From positions 1,185,001-1,249,000 of the forward strand of contig CP129466.1 of assembly GCA_030583605.1 (NCBI GenBank): a stretch of 64,000 bases of DNA, given 5' to 3'. A program made the position numbers and the translations under genes. The DNA comes from Gammaproteobacteria bacterium. GTDB lineage: Bacteria > Pseudomonadota > Gammaproteobacteria > Steroidobacterales > GCA-2729495. The notes under the pieces were generated by a model, which ran no database searches, was not told where the DNA came from, and saw only the letters and a list, made by a program, of their open reading frames with translations. Each line of letters opens with the position of its first letter. The stretch's first letter is position 1. Shown in pieces: positions 50,845-59,406 of this stretch.

Positions 50845-52017
50845 ATGGTAAAGGAACTTCACGTCATCGTCGTCGGCGCCGGTCTCGGCGGTCTCACGGC
50901 GACGCTCGCCCTGCAGCGGGCCGGATTCCGCGTATCTGTGTTCGAGCAGGCGGCCGAACTCGGCGAGGCCGGTGCGGGCGTAACCATCACCCCGAATGGC
51001 GCTCATGCGCTCAATCACCTGCTCGGCGAGGATGTGATGCGGCGCGTTGCGCGTACGCCCGCCGCGGGCGCCATCAAGCACTATCGCACCGGCGCGATCC
51101 TCGTCGAGACCAATCGCGGCGACCGCATGCGCGAACGCTACGGTGCCGCGTACTGCCAGGCACACCGTGCGGACCTGCACGGGGCGCTGGCCGATGCGGT
51201 GCGCGCCATGGACCCGGATTGCCTGCACACCGGCTGCGGATTCGTGGCACTGGCAGAGACCGCCGGGAGCGTGACCGCGACCTTCGGCGACGGCCGCAGC
51301 GAAACTGCCGACGTGCTCGTGGGTTGCGACGGCATCCGTTCGGCGGTGCGCCGGGCGTTGTGGGGCGAAGAGCAGGTGGTGTTCACGGGCTACATCGCCT
51401 GGCGCGGCCTGGTGCCGATGGCGCGACTCGATCCAGCCGTCGTCGTGCCCGATTCCGCCTCCTTTGCGGGACCTGCCCGGACGTTCGCGCGCTACAAGGT
51501 CAGGAATGGCACGCTGGTCAACTTCGCGGCGTTCTCGAAGCGCGACGAGTGGGCCGAGGAGAGCTGGTCGGTGCACTCCGGGATCGCGGAGTTGCAGCGC
51601 GAGTTCAGCGATTTTGCCCCGGAGGTTCAGGCCATCATTGCCGCCACGCCGCCGCAACGCTGCTTCAAGTGGGGGCTGTTCGACCGTGAGCCGCTGCCGC
51701 AGTGGACGCGTGGTCGCTCGACGCTGCTCGGCGACGCGGCGCACCCGATGACGCCGTTTCTCGCGCAGGGCGCGGTCATGGCCATCGAGGATGGAATGGT
51801 GCTCGCACGGGCAATGCAGGCCGCGTCCGGGTGGCAGGAGGGGCTGGCGCGTTACGAGGCGGCGCGACGTGAGCGAGGCACTTTCGTCATGCGCGAGTCA
51901 CACGTGAATGCGCGGCGGATGTATTCACGCGATCCGGACAACTACGGCAGTTCGTCGCACAGGACCGCCGAGTCGCTGGGGTTGTACGCGTACAACCCGC
52001 TGACGGCGCCTGTGTAG
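50845..52017 (+). CDS. FAD-dependent aromatic hydroxylase (salicylate/3-hydroxybenzoate hydroxylase-like)
   Basis: This predicted protein has 390 residues from ATG 50845. Class A flavin monooxygenase motifs: VIVVGAGLGGLTATLAL for FAD, DVLVGCDGIRSAVRR with the GCDG/DG motif, and GDAAHPMTPFLAQGAVMAIEDG for the pyrophosphate and active-site region. Such enzymes use NAD(P)H and O2 to hydroxylate phenolic acids. The substrate cannot be read from sequence. It is divergent from an ALDH and convergent with a VOC-family gene. Confidence 0.82.
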   Translation: MVKELHVIVVGAGLGGLTATLALQRAGFRVSVFEQAAELGEAGAGVTITPNGAHALNHLLGEDVMRRVARTPAAGAIKHYRTGAILVETNRGDRMRERYGAAYCQAHRADLHGALADAVRAMDPDCLHTGCGFVALAETAGSVTATFGDGRSETADVLVGCDGIRSAVRRALWGEEQVVFTGYIAWRGLVPMARLDPAVVVPDSASFAGPARTFARYKVRNGTLVNFAAFSKRDEWAEESWSVHSGIAELQREFSDFAPEVQAIIAATPPQRCFKWGLFDREPLPQWTRGRSTLLGDAAHPMTPFLAQGAVMAIEDGMVLARAMQAASGWQEGLARYEAARRERGTFVMRESHVNARRMYSRDPDNYGSSSHRTAESLGLYAYNPLTAPV

Positions 52018-52056
52018 AGAACAATGGCGTCTTCGGTGCCGCGGCGCGTGTCCGGT

Positions 52057-52521
52057 TCAGTCGAGCGCCTGGTTGAACTCGTAGAAGTAGCCGTCCGGGT
52101 CGAACACCGACACGCTGACGAAGCGTTTCATCCGGCCGTCGGCGCCCATTACGGACCACTCGTGGGGCAGCGAATGCACGTGCGAGCCGAGTTCCCGCGC
52201 CCGTCGCAGTGCCTCGCGACAATCGTCCGAGGCGACCACGAAGGTCGGGTTGCCGTAGGTGACGCTGGTGGGAATCACCTGCGGCGCCGGCAGCGGCGGA
52301 TCGACCCACTGCAGGAGTCCGATCATGCCGATCTCGGGGTGCTCGCACCGCATGATGACGAGATGCGTGCGATCGCCCTTTCTGCCGGCTGCCATGCCGT
52401 TGCCGGACAGCACGACCTCACCCTCGTAGAAGCGCGTCATGCCGACGACGTGCTCATACCAGTGCGCGGAGCGCTGAACATCGCGCACGATCAGCGTCGT
52501 GCGTCGGACGATGTTCTTCAT
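52057..52521 (-). CDS. VOC / glyoxalase-bleomycin resistance family protein
   Basis: This predicted protein has 154 residues from ATG 52521 (MKNIVRRTTLIVRDVQRSAH). The beta-alpha-beta-beta-beta metal-binding fold is suggested by LIVRDVQRSAHWYEHVVGM and the C-terminal SVFDPDGYFYEFNQ, which supplies the metal-binding Glu. His in HLVIM may be another ligand. The family includes ring-cleaving dioxygenases and isomerases. Position beside an aromatic hydroxylase suggests a later catabolic step. Confidence 0.75.
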   Translation of the reverse strand: MKNIVRRTTLIVRDVQRSAHWYEHVVGMTRFYEGEVVLSGNGMAAGRKGDRTHLVIMRCEHPEIGMIGLLQWVDPPLPAPQVIPTSVTYGNPTFVVASDDCREALRRARELGSHVHSLPHEWSVMGADGRMKRFVSVSVFDPDGYFYEFNQALD

Positions 52522-52652
52522 CGGCGGCCAACGCGTGGTCGGTGCATCGACGCGATTAGATGCGCTCCGGCCAGTCGTCGTCAACCGCGATGGCGTCTGG
52601 AACGTTACCGATCCCTCCGGAGCCCCGGAAATGCCCTGCGGCCGGTTTGCCG

Positions 52653-54173
52653 TTACGCGGCCTTGATCTCGTCGTAGTTCGTGGCCCGGTTGCGGCCATT
52701 GCGCTTGGAATGGTAGAGCGCCGCGTCGGCCGCTGCGAGCAGTTCCTGCGACGTCGCGAAGGCATGCTTCGCATCGTGGGTGGCGATGCCGAGGGACAGG
52801 GTGATCGAGAACGACTGGCCATTGCCGCCAGTGACTTTGCGATCACGTGCCACCTGGACCAGGCGCCGGGCGATCGCATTGACCTGACCCGTGTCGACCC
52901 CTGGCAGGAGCAGCACGAACTCGTCGCCGCCGTAGCGCGCGACCACGTCGCTTTCGCGCAGCGTCTCGCCGAGCAGCGTCGCGACCTCCTTGAGCATGGC
53001 ATCGCCGCCCTGGTGACCGTGCGTGTCGTTGATGTCCTTGAACTTGTCGAGATCGACGAACACGATCGAGAGCGGCCAGCCGTTCCTGGTCGCTGCGGCG
53101 AACTCGCGCTCGATGGACTTCTCGAAAGCGCGGCGGTTGAACACGCCGGTGAGGCCGTCGCGTTCGCTGTCCACGCGCAGCACGGAGTTCTCCTCCTTGA
53201 GCTGCGAGCTCTGACTCTCGAGAACCTTGTTCTTGTCGATCTCGACCAGGTTGCGAACCACGAGCGCTTCACGCGCGGTCTCCATGATCTCCTGGAGGTG
53301 CTCCGCCGTGAACATCTGCACGTCGAACAGGCCTTCGGCGACCGGGACCTGCTCGCGAATCATCTCGAACATCTCGTGCAGCCGATTGGGCAGGATGCCG
53401 AGGTGACGCCGCGTCTGGAAGCCGGCACGCTGCATGCCGTCCTGACTCTGGTCCGTGAGCCAGACGTCCGCCAGTTCGCCCGAGAGTGCCACGCAGCGCA
53501 CGAACTCGCGGTGGTCGGCTTCCACGCCGCCCGCCCCTGGGTCATGGCTGTGCTGCACGCCGCGCGTGAGTCCCGGCGGCATGTTCCAGCTCTGCAGCAG
53601 CCAGCTTCCCACCGAGCGGTGATCGGTGCCGATGCAGCTTTGCTCATGCTGGCACACGCGCGCGTGCTCGAGCTGGAACGGGGAAATGCCCGAGTAGACG
53701 TCGGGTGCGATCTTGTCGATTGCCAGCATGCCGATGTCCTGCAGCAGGGCAGCGAGGAACACTTCCTCGGCGTCGCGCCGGCCGAACTCGCTGGCGAGCA
53801 GCTTGCCCCAGGTGGCCGCCATGATGGCCCGCTTCCAGTACGCGTCGAAATCGAAGCCCTTGGCCGGGTCGCGGCGCAGCGTGCTGACCAGCGTGAACGA
53901 CAGCGCGAGCGTCAGGGTCGCGTTGAGGCCGAGCACGATCAGCGCCTGGCGCAGGTTGGTGCTCTGGCGCCGGCGCGCGTACATGGCGGAGTTGGCGATG
54001 CGCATGACCTTGGTGGCAATGGCCGGATCGGCGCTCACGGTCTCCGCGACGCGCGCAAGGTCGATATCCGGGTCCTGGGCGAGTGCGATGACCTGCATGG
54101 CGACGGCGGGCGGCGTCGGGAAACTGGTGCAGGTCTTCAGCCGTTGCACGATCTTGTCGGGGATCTCGGTCAT
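52653..54173 (-). CDS. HDOD-GGDEF diguanylate cyclase
   Basis: This predicted protein has 506 residues from ATG 54173, preceded by GGAGCGAG. Residues 1-220 are HDOD (FPTPPAVAMQVIAL, SADPAIATKVMRIANSAMY, LRQALIVLGLNATLTL). A helical linker follows, then a GGDEF domain (residues about 335-500) with the intact active site ARYGGDEFVLLL. RESD lies five residues before GGDEF, the expected inhibitory I-site. It should make c-di-GMP. It sits directly after the flagellar block, with 64 bases to the DUF2802 gene, and may set motility versus attachment. Confidence 0.88.
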   Translation of the reverse strand: MTEIPDKIVQRLKTCTSFPTPPAVAMQVIALAQDPDIDLARVAETVSADPAIATKVMRIANSAMYARRRQSTNLRQALIVLGLNATLTLALSFTLVSTLRRDPAKGFDFDAYWKRAIMAATWGKLLASEFGRRDAEEVFLAALLQDIGMLAIDKIAPDVYSGISPFQLEHARVCQHEQSCIGTDHRSVGSWLLQSWNMPPGLTRGVQHSHDPGAGGVEADHREFVRCVALSGELADVWLTDQSQDGMQRAGFQTRRHLGILPNRLHEMFEMIREQVPVAEGLFDVQMFTAEHLQEIMETAREALVVRNLVEIDKNKVLESQSSQLKEENSVLRVDSERDGLTGVFNRRAFEKSIEREFAAATRNGWPLSIVFVDLDKFKDINDTHGHQGGDAMLKEVATLLGETLRESDVVARYGGDEFVLLLPGVDTGQVNAIARRLVQVARDRKVTGGNGQSFSITLSLGIATHDAKHAFATSQELLAAADAALYHSKRNGRNRATNYDEIKAA

Positions 54174-54237
54174 GGCACTCGCTCCGGTGTTGGCAGTTGC
54201 GCTGTTGTTGGTGAATTGCCGAATGAAACGTTCCCGC

Positions 54238-54636
54238 TCAGGCGCGGCCCGTCGCGACCTCGGTCGCGTCACGGGTCGAGCCGTACAGCATCTGGATCAG
54301 CCGTGCCTCGCTCTGGCCGATGCGGCAGGTCGAGACGAGCTCGTCGATGCTCGCGCCGTGGCGTGACAGGGCCACTGCCTCCCGCAGGCTCGGGCGGGCC
54401 GGCAAGGCGGCCGTGCGCTCGCGCTCGGCCAGCAGTTCGGCGAGCTGCGCGGTTGCGCCGCTGAGCGCAGCTTCGAGTTCCGCTGTACGGGCCGCGGCGA
54501 GTTCGATGGCGGCATGCGCTGCTCGCGCCCGCTGCAGCGCTGCACGGCCGAGCAGCAGGCCGGCAAGTGCGAGGAGCAGGGTGCCGGCGAGCGTGCCGGC
54601 GGCGATCAGGGCGAGGTAGCTGACACTGATGATCAT
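54238..54636 (-). CDS. DUF2802 family membrane protein
   Basis: This predicted protein has 132 residues. One N-terminal transmembrane helix (YLALIAAGTLAGTLLLALAG) precedes a coiled-coil segment and a C-terminal DUF2802 domain (ALSRHGASIDELVSTCRIGQSEARLIQML), which looks like a small HTH fold. In Pseudomonas and relatives DUF2802 proteins close the fliA-che-mot cluster, and this one is in the same place. The function is not established. Confidence 0.75.
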   Translation of the reverse strand: MIISVSYLALIAAGTLAGTLLLALAGLLLGRAALQRARAAHAAIELAAARTAELEAALSGATAQLAELLAERERTAALPARPSLREAVALSRHGASIDELVSTCRIGQSEARLIQMLYGSTRDATEVATGRA

Positions 54637-54648
54637 GTTCGTTTCCCC

Positions 54649-54831
54649 TCAGGCAAGTTCATCGACGACGTGCTCACGGCCATCCGGCCACTCGCCCGGG
54701 TCTTTGCCCGGGCTGTTCTGATCCTTTGGCGCGCGCGGCGGCTTGCCGCCGCCATCGCGCTTGTTGCGGTTCTCGACCCGCCGCGGCCAGTTGCCGGGCA
54801 GCGTCGGTTTGACCTGGTCGATCGGGGTCAT
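54649..54831 (-). CDS. Small charged protein between motD and DUF2802
   Basis: This predicted protein has 60 residues, polar and probably disordered (RVENRNKRDGGGKPPRAPKD). It has no membrane segment. Its start overlaps the end of motD by four bases (ATGA), which supports translation. I recognise no family. Confidence 0.5.
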   Translation of the reverse strand: MTPIDQVKPTLPGNWPRRVENRNKRDGGGKPPRAPKDQNSPGKDPGEWPDGREHVVDELA

Positions 54832-55700
54832 GACGGAGCCTCCTTGCCGCCGGGCGCCGGGCCGGACGTCGCAGCCTCGGGGGCGGGTGGGTCGAGGATC
54901 AGGAGCGTGACGCGACGGTTGCGATTGCGTCCCTCGGCGGTGGCGTTATCCGCGATCGGTTGATGCTCGCCCTGTCCGGCGACGCTCATGCGGGTGGGAT
55001 CCACGCCGCGGCTTTCCAGCAAGCGCACGATGCGCGAGGCCCGCGCGCCCGACAATTCCCAGTTGGAGGGAAACTGTGCCGTGGCGATCGGCCGGTTGTC
55101 GGTGTGTCCTTCCACGCGCAGGCGGTTGGGCAGCGGTTTGAGGATCTCGCCGATGCGGTCGATGACCCCGACGGCTCCAGGCTCGATCGCTGCGCTGCCG
55201 CTCGGGAAGAGGATGTCTGCCTTGATCTCCACTTCGACCCACAGCGGCTGGCGGGTCACGGTGACCAGTCCTTTGCCGATCAGCGCGGACAGCGCTTCGG
55301 TCACCTGCTCGGCGAGTCCGCCGGCCGCCTGGCCGCCCTGTTCGGCGGGCTGCTGCGCGAGTTCGAGCCCCTGCAATCCGAAGCGCTCGACGACCGATGC
55401 CTCGACGTCGGCGCGCTCCGCGGGCAGCTTCATCACCTGCGAGGGCGAAAGTCCCGCAATGGTGGCGTCGGCTTTCGCCTTCACGGTCTTGTCGCCGATC
55501 TGGATCGGCTCGGTGGTCTTCGGCGAACCGCGGAAGGCGGCCACCATGGAATCCGACAGCACCCGGTACTTGCCCTCGTTCACCGACGAGACCGCGTACA
55601 TGACCACGAAGAAGGCGAGCAGCAGGGTGATGAGGTCCCCGTACGGGATTGCCCATGCCTCGTGGTTCGCGTGTTCCTCGTGTTCGTGCCTGCGTGCCAT
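54828..55700 (-). CDS. motD: Flagellar motor stator protein MotD
   Basis: This predicted protein has 290 residues. One transmembrane helix carries the proton-path Asp (WAIPYGDLITLLLAFFVVMY). The C-terminal OmpA-like peptidoglycan-binding domain (RLRVEGHTDNRPI, NWELSGARASRIVRLL, NRNRRVTLLIL) anchors the stator to the wall. The linker is rich in Gln and Ala. It pairs with MotC encoded 23 bases upstream. Confidence 0.88.
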   Translation of the reverse strand: MARRHEHEEHANHEAWAIPYGDLITLLLAFFVVMYAVSSVNEGKYRVLSDSMVAAFRGSPKTTEPIQIGDKTVKAKADATIAGLSPSQVMKLPAERADVEASVVERFGLQGLELAQQPAEQGGQAAGGLAEQVTEALSALIGKGLVTVTRQPLWVEVEIKADILFPSGSAAIEPGAVGVIDRIGEILKPLPNRLRVEGHTDNRPIATAQFPSNWELSGARASRIVRLLESRGVDPTRMSVAGQGEHQPIADNATAEGRNRNRRVTLLILDPPAPEAATSGPAPGGKEAPS

Positions 55701-55723
55701 GGCCTGTGCCGCTCGCTGCTGCG

Positions 55724-56464
55724 TCAGCCGACGAAGCTCTTGAGCTTGACCTCCAGGTTGCGCGGATTCTCGCCCTCGGCGATGGCGATGATGCCCTCGA
55801 TCACCATCTCCTTGCTGCGGCTCTGTGCCTTGATGATCTCCTTGAGCTTGTTGGCGGTGGGCAGGAAGAACAGGTTGGCGAGCCCGATGCCGTAGATGGT
55901 GGCGGTGAAGGCCGCCGCGATGCCGTGCCCGAGCTTGCTCGGGTCGGCCAGGTTCTTCATCACCGCAATCAGGCCGAGCACGGCGCCGATGATGCCGAGT
56001 GTCGGGGCATAGATGCCGAGGCCTTCGAACACCTTCGCGCTCTGCGTATTCGCCTTCTCCTTGGCGTCGAGCTCGAGTTCCATGGTCTCGCGGATCTTTT
56101 CAGGTTCCGTGCCGTCGACGAGCATCTGCAGGGCTTTCTTCGAGAACTCGTCTGCTTCCTGCTCGAGGGCCGGCTCCAGTCCGAGCAGGCCCTGCTTGCG
56201 GGCCGTTTCGCTCCACGCGACCATCTTCGCGATCAGTACGTCGGTGTCGGTGACCGGCGGCTTGAAGATCCACGGGAAGATCCTCCAGGCCCGCATGAAG
56301 GTGTCTTTCGGCGTCTGTACCAGGCTCGAGGCGAGCGTGCCGATGAACACGATCACGAATGCGGCCGGATTGGCGAGCGAGGCCAGTCCCGCGCCCTTCA
56401 GGATGCTGCCGCCGACCAGTGCGACGAGCGCCAGTACCACACCGGTTGTCGTCAATGGATCCAT
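55724..56464 (-). CDS. motC: Flagellar motor stator protein MotC (MotA family)
   Basis: This predicted protein has 246 residues from ATG 56464. Four membrane segments and a cytoplasmic loop with charged residues that contact FliG. The MotA/TolQ-type conserved segment is GIYAPTLGIIGAVLGLIAVM followed by GIAAAFTATIYGIGLANLFF. It starts seven bases after fliA with no chemotaxis genes between. Confidence 0.88.
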   Translation of the reverse strand: MDPLTTTGVVLALVALVGGSILKGAGLASLANPAAFVIVFIGTLASSLVQTPKDTFMRAWRIFPWIFKPPVTDTDVLIAKMVAWSETARKQGLLGLEPALEQEADEFSKKALQMLVDGTEPEKIRETMELELDAKEKANTQSAKVFEGLGIYAPTLGIIGAVLGLIAVMKNLADPSKLGHGIAAAFTATIYGIGLANLFFLPTANKLKEIIKAQSRSKEMVIEGIIAIAEGENPRNLEVKLKSFVG

Positions 56465-56471
56465 GGTTTCG

Positions 56472-57227
56472 TCAGCGACCTGCCGCCCCCTGGTCATGGT
56501 GTGCCGCGGTCCAGTTCTGCAGGCGGGCACGGAGTCGCGTGAGTGCCTGGCCGTGGATCTGGCAGACGCGTGACTCGCTGACGCCGAGCGCCTCGCCGAT
56601 TTCCTTCAGGTTCAGTTCTTCGTCGTAGTACAGCGACATGACCAGCGCCTCGCGCTCGGGGAGGGCTCCGATCGCTTCGCTCATGGCCGCGCGGAACTCC
56701 TCGGACTCGAGTTCCATGGAGGGTTCGACAGCCGCTTCATCGGCGGTTTCCTCCCTGGCGGTGGCGTCGGGGTCGGCCTCATCGAGGCTGAACATGCGCT
56801 GCGTCGTGGTCGCTGCCACCATCTGGAAGTATTCATCGAGCGGCACGCCGAGCTCCGCGGCGATCTCGCGCGCCCTGGCGTGCGTACCCGTGCGATTCTC
56901 GACGGCGCGTACGGCCGCGGTGAGCTGGCGCTGCTTGCGGTATACGGAGCGTGGCGCCCAGTCGGTGTTTCTGAATTCGTCCAGCATGGCTCCGCGCACA
57001 CGAATGCTCGCATAGGTCTCGAACGACGCGCCCTTCGTCGGGCAATACTGCCGGGCCGCATCGAGCAGGGCGATCAGGCCCGTCTGGATGAGGTCCTCCA
57101 GCTCCACCCCGTCCGGCAGCCGGCCAAGAAGATGGTTGCCGATCTTCTTCACCAGCGGCGCGTATCGCTCCACCAGCTCCTCGGGTCGAAGCTGACCGGC
57201 GAGCGCGTAGGCGGAGGCACTGCTCAT
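56472..57227 (-). CDS. fliA: Flagellar sigma factor 28
   Basis: This predicted protein has 251 residues. ATG 57227 overlaps the stop of fleN (ATGA). Region 2 is ELVERYAPLVKKIGNHLLGR and LEDLIQTGLIALLDAARQY; region 4 is NLKEIGEALGVSESRVCQIHGQAL. It directs RNA polymerase to late flagellar promoters. Gene order flhF-fleN-fliA is as in Pseudomonas. Confidence 0.92.
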   Translation of the reverse strand: MSSASAYALAGQLRPEELVERYAPLVKKIGNHLLGRLPDGVELEDLIQTGLIALLDAARQYCPTKGASFETYASIRVRGAMLDEFRNTDWAPRSVYRKQRQLTAAVRAVENRTGTHARAREIAAELGVPLDEYFQMVAATTTQRMFSLDEADPDATAREETADEAAVEPSMELESEEFRAAMSEAIGALPEREALVMSLYYDEELNLKEIGEALGVSESRVCQIHGQALTRLRARLQNWTAAHHDQGAAGR

Positions 57228-58150
57228 GCCAGCGCGTCCTCCGGCTGGTTCGGCATCTGCAACAGCCGCTCCACGAAGAACTCGATGTGCCCGCGCGCCG
57301 CGCGGGGTGCGGTCCATTTATCGGCACGGTGAGCCAGTTGCTTTAGAGCGGATGCGGCCAGGCTGGTTGGGAACGCCGTCACAAACGGGGCCTGCAGCTG
57401 CACGGAGCGCCACACGCGATCGTCGTAGGGGACGCTGCCGGCGTGCTCGAGGGACACCTGCAGGAAGCGTTCTGTGACGCGCAGCAGCTTCTCGAACAGC
57501 GCGCGTCCGTGGCCACCCTCGCGGGTCATGTTGGTGACGATGCGAAAGCGCGTCACGTTGCGCTCGCGCGAGAGCACCTTGATGACGGCGTAGGCGTCGG
57601 TGATCGAGGTCGGCTCGTCGCAGACCACCACCACGACCTCGTGTGCCGCCTCGGCGAAACGCAGCACGGGGTCGGAGATGCCGGCCGGCGTATCGACCAT
57701 CAGGACGTCGAGGTCGCAGGTCAGTTCGCTGAATGCATTGACGATGCCCGCGTTCTGCGCACTCGTCAGGTTCGCCATCTCCGACAGGCCCGAGGCGCCG
57801 GGCACCACCATGACTCCTGCGGGGCCGGTGACGATGATCTCGCTGAGCGAGCGCTCGCCCCGGACCACGTCTGCCATGGTGTGCTGCGGCTGCAGCCCGA
57901 AGAGGACGTCCACGTTGGCGAGGCCGAGGTCACCGTCGAGGAGCATCACCCGGCGGCCGAGCATGGACAGCGCAACCGCCAGGTTGGCGCAGATATTGGT
58001 CTTGCCGACGCCGCCCTTGCCGCCGGTCACGGTGATGACCTTCACCGGCCTGGAGTGACGGATCCGCCGCAGGCCTTCGGCCTGATCGCCGCGGCTGCCC
58101 TCCATCGGAGTGGTCCCCGCGACGCTACGATCGTTGTCAGGCACAGGCAT
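57224..58150 (-). CDS. fleN: Flagellar number regulator, MinD/ParA-type ATPase
   Basis: This predicted protein has 308 residues. The deviant Walker A is VTGGKGGVGKTNICANLAV, with MLLDGDLGLANVDVLFGL (Walker A') and DVLMVDTPAGISD (Walker B). This is FleN/FlhG, which restrains FleQ activity and flagellar number. The start at 58150 overlaps flhF by 14 bases; an ATG at 58105 is possible. The C-terminal helices probably contact the membrane or FlhF. Confidence 0.9.
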   Translation of the reverse strand: MPVPDNDRSVAGTTPMEGSRGDQAEGLRRIRHSRPVKVITVTGGKGGVGKTNICANLAVALSMLGRRVMLLDGDLGLANVDVLFGLQPQHTMADVVRGERSLSEIIVTGPAGVMVVPGASGLSEMANLTSAQNAGIVNAFSELTCDLDVLMVDTPAGISDPVLRFAEAAHEVVVVVCDEPTSITDAYAVIKVLSRERNVTRFRIVTNMTREGGHGRALFEKLLRVTERFLQVSLEHAGSVPYDDRVWRSVQLQAPFVTAFPTSLAASALKQLAHRADKWTAPRAARGHIEFFVERLLQMPNQPEDALA

Positions 58151-59360
58151 TGACGCTCACCTCGGCAAACTGTTCCGCCATGAAATCCTCATCGAGTTCC
58201 CTGCGCCGGCTCATCAGTTCGAGCGCGGTCTTCACCAGCCAGGTCTGCCGTGGCTGGGCGAAGTGCAGGTCCTCCGGCACCCGCTGGCCGTTTGCGACAT
58301 AAGCCAGGGGCAGCCGGCTGCGTACCAGCGCCGAAATTGCGCCACCGAGAGAGGTCGCCTCATCCGTCTTGGTAAGGATGCACGCAGAGGGCCGGGCTAC
58401 CATGAACGCCTCCACAATTTCCTCCAGTGCCGCGGCCTGGGCGTTGGCCGGCAGCGCCAGGAGCACGCGCACGCGGCTGTTCGCCGTGGCGAGCCAGGAG
58501 AGCTGGCGGGCAAGCCGCACGTCGCGCTGGCCTGTCCCGGCGGTATCGATCAGTACCAGCCTGCGACCGGCGAGCAGGGTGAGGATCTCGGCGAGCCGTG
58601 CACTGTCAGCGGCCTGGTAGACCGGTGCGCCGAGGATCTCGCCGAAGGTCTCGAGCTGTTCACGCGCGGCGATGCGGAAGGTGTCGGTGGTGATCAGCGC
58701 CACGTCGTCCGGCGAGGCATTCAGCGCGAAGCGTGCCGCCAGCTTGGCGATGGTGGTCGTCTTGCCGACGCCGGTCGGACCGACCACGGCGAAGATCCCG
58801 CCTGCGGCGATCAGGTCCTCGTCGCACACGGGGATCGTGTCCACGAGCTGCTTCAGCGGGGCGGTCCAGGCATTGTCGGTGGTCAGGTTCGGGCCGAGTG
58901 CCGCCATGATGTCGCGCACCACGTCGGCGCTGATGCCCAGCCCGGCGAGATTGCGCATGGTGGTGGTGGCCGCCGCATCGCGCCGGACGTTGTCGTTCCA
59001 CGCGAGCCGCGCGACCTGCGACTCGAGCAGATCGCGCAGGGCGCGAACTTCGTGGCGCAGGCTGTGCAACTCGCCATCGTCGGTGGCGCGCCGGTTCGCG
59101 GTCGTGCCGGCCAGCACCGGCACGGGTTCGGGCGGCGGTGCCGCCGCGGGTGCGCGCCCGGGATTCGAACCGGAGGCGTCGTGAACCGGCTTTGGCTCGG
59201 CGGTCACGCTGCCGAGCGACTCGTAGTCCACTGCGGCGGCGAGTTCGATGCCGCCATCCACACGCTGGGTTTCGAGGATCACGGCATCCGGGCCGAGCGC
59301 AGCACGCACCTGGCGCATGGCTTCCCGGATGTCCCCGGCGACGAAGCGTCTGATTTTCAT
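58137..59360 (-). CDS. flhF: Flagellar placement GTPase of the SRP family
   Basis: This predicted protein has 407 residues. The N-terminal B domain starts MKIRRFVAGDIREAM. A Pro/Ala-rich linker follows, then the NG domain with FAVVGPTGVGKTTTIAKLAA (G1), LITTDTFRIAAREQL (G2) and LVLIDTAGTGQRD (G3). It sets the polar position of the flagellum. It lies 46 bases after flhA and overlaps fleN. Confidence 0.92.
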   Translation of the reverse strand: MKIRRFVAGDIREAMRQVRAALGPDAVILETQRVDGGIELAAAVDYESLGSVTAEPKPVHDASGSNPGRAPAAAPPPEPVPVLAGTTANRRATDDGELHSLRHEVRALRDLLESQVARLAWNDNVRRDAAATTTMRNLAGLGISADVVRDIMAALGPNLTTDNAWTAPLKQLVDTIPVCDEDLIAAGGIFAVVGPTGVGKTTTIAKLAARFALNASPDDVALITTDTFRIAAREQLETFGEILGAPVYQAADSARLAEILTLLAGRRLVLIDTAGTGQRDVRLARQLSWLATANSRVRVLLALPANAQAAALEEIVEAFMVARPSACILTKTDEATSLGGAISALVRSRLPLAYVANGQRVPEDLHFAQPRQTWLVKTALELMSRRRELDEDFMAEQFAEVSVNACA

Positions 59361-59406
59361 GTCTCTCTCCCTTCCTGCAACCGGCCCGGTGGGTGACGGG
59401 AATCCG

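Noticed and set aside
59158..59176. GGTTCGAATCC-like tRNA T-arm on the minus strand
   Set aside because: It lies inside flhF in frame; no acceptor stem, anticodon arm or CCA end can be placed around it.
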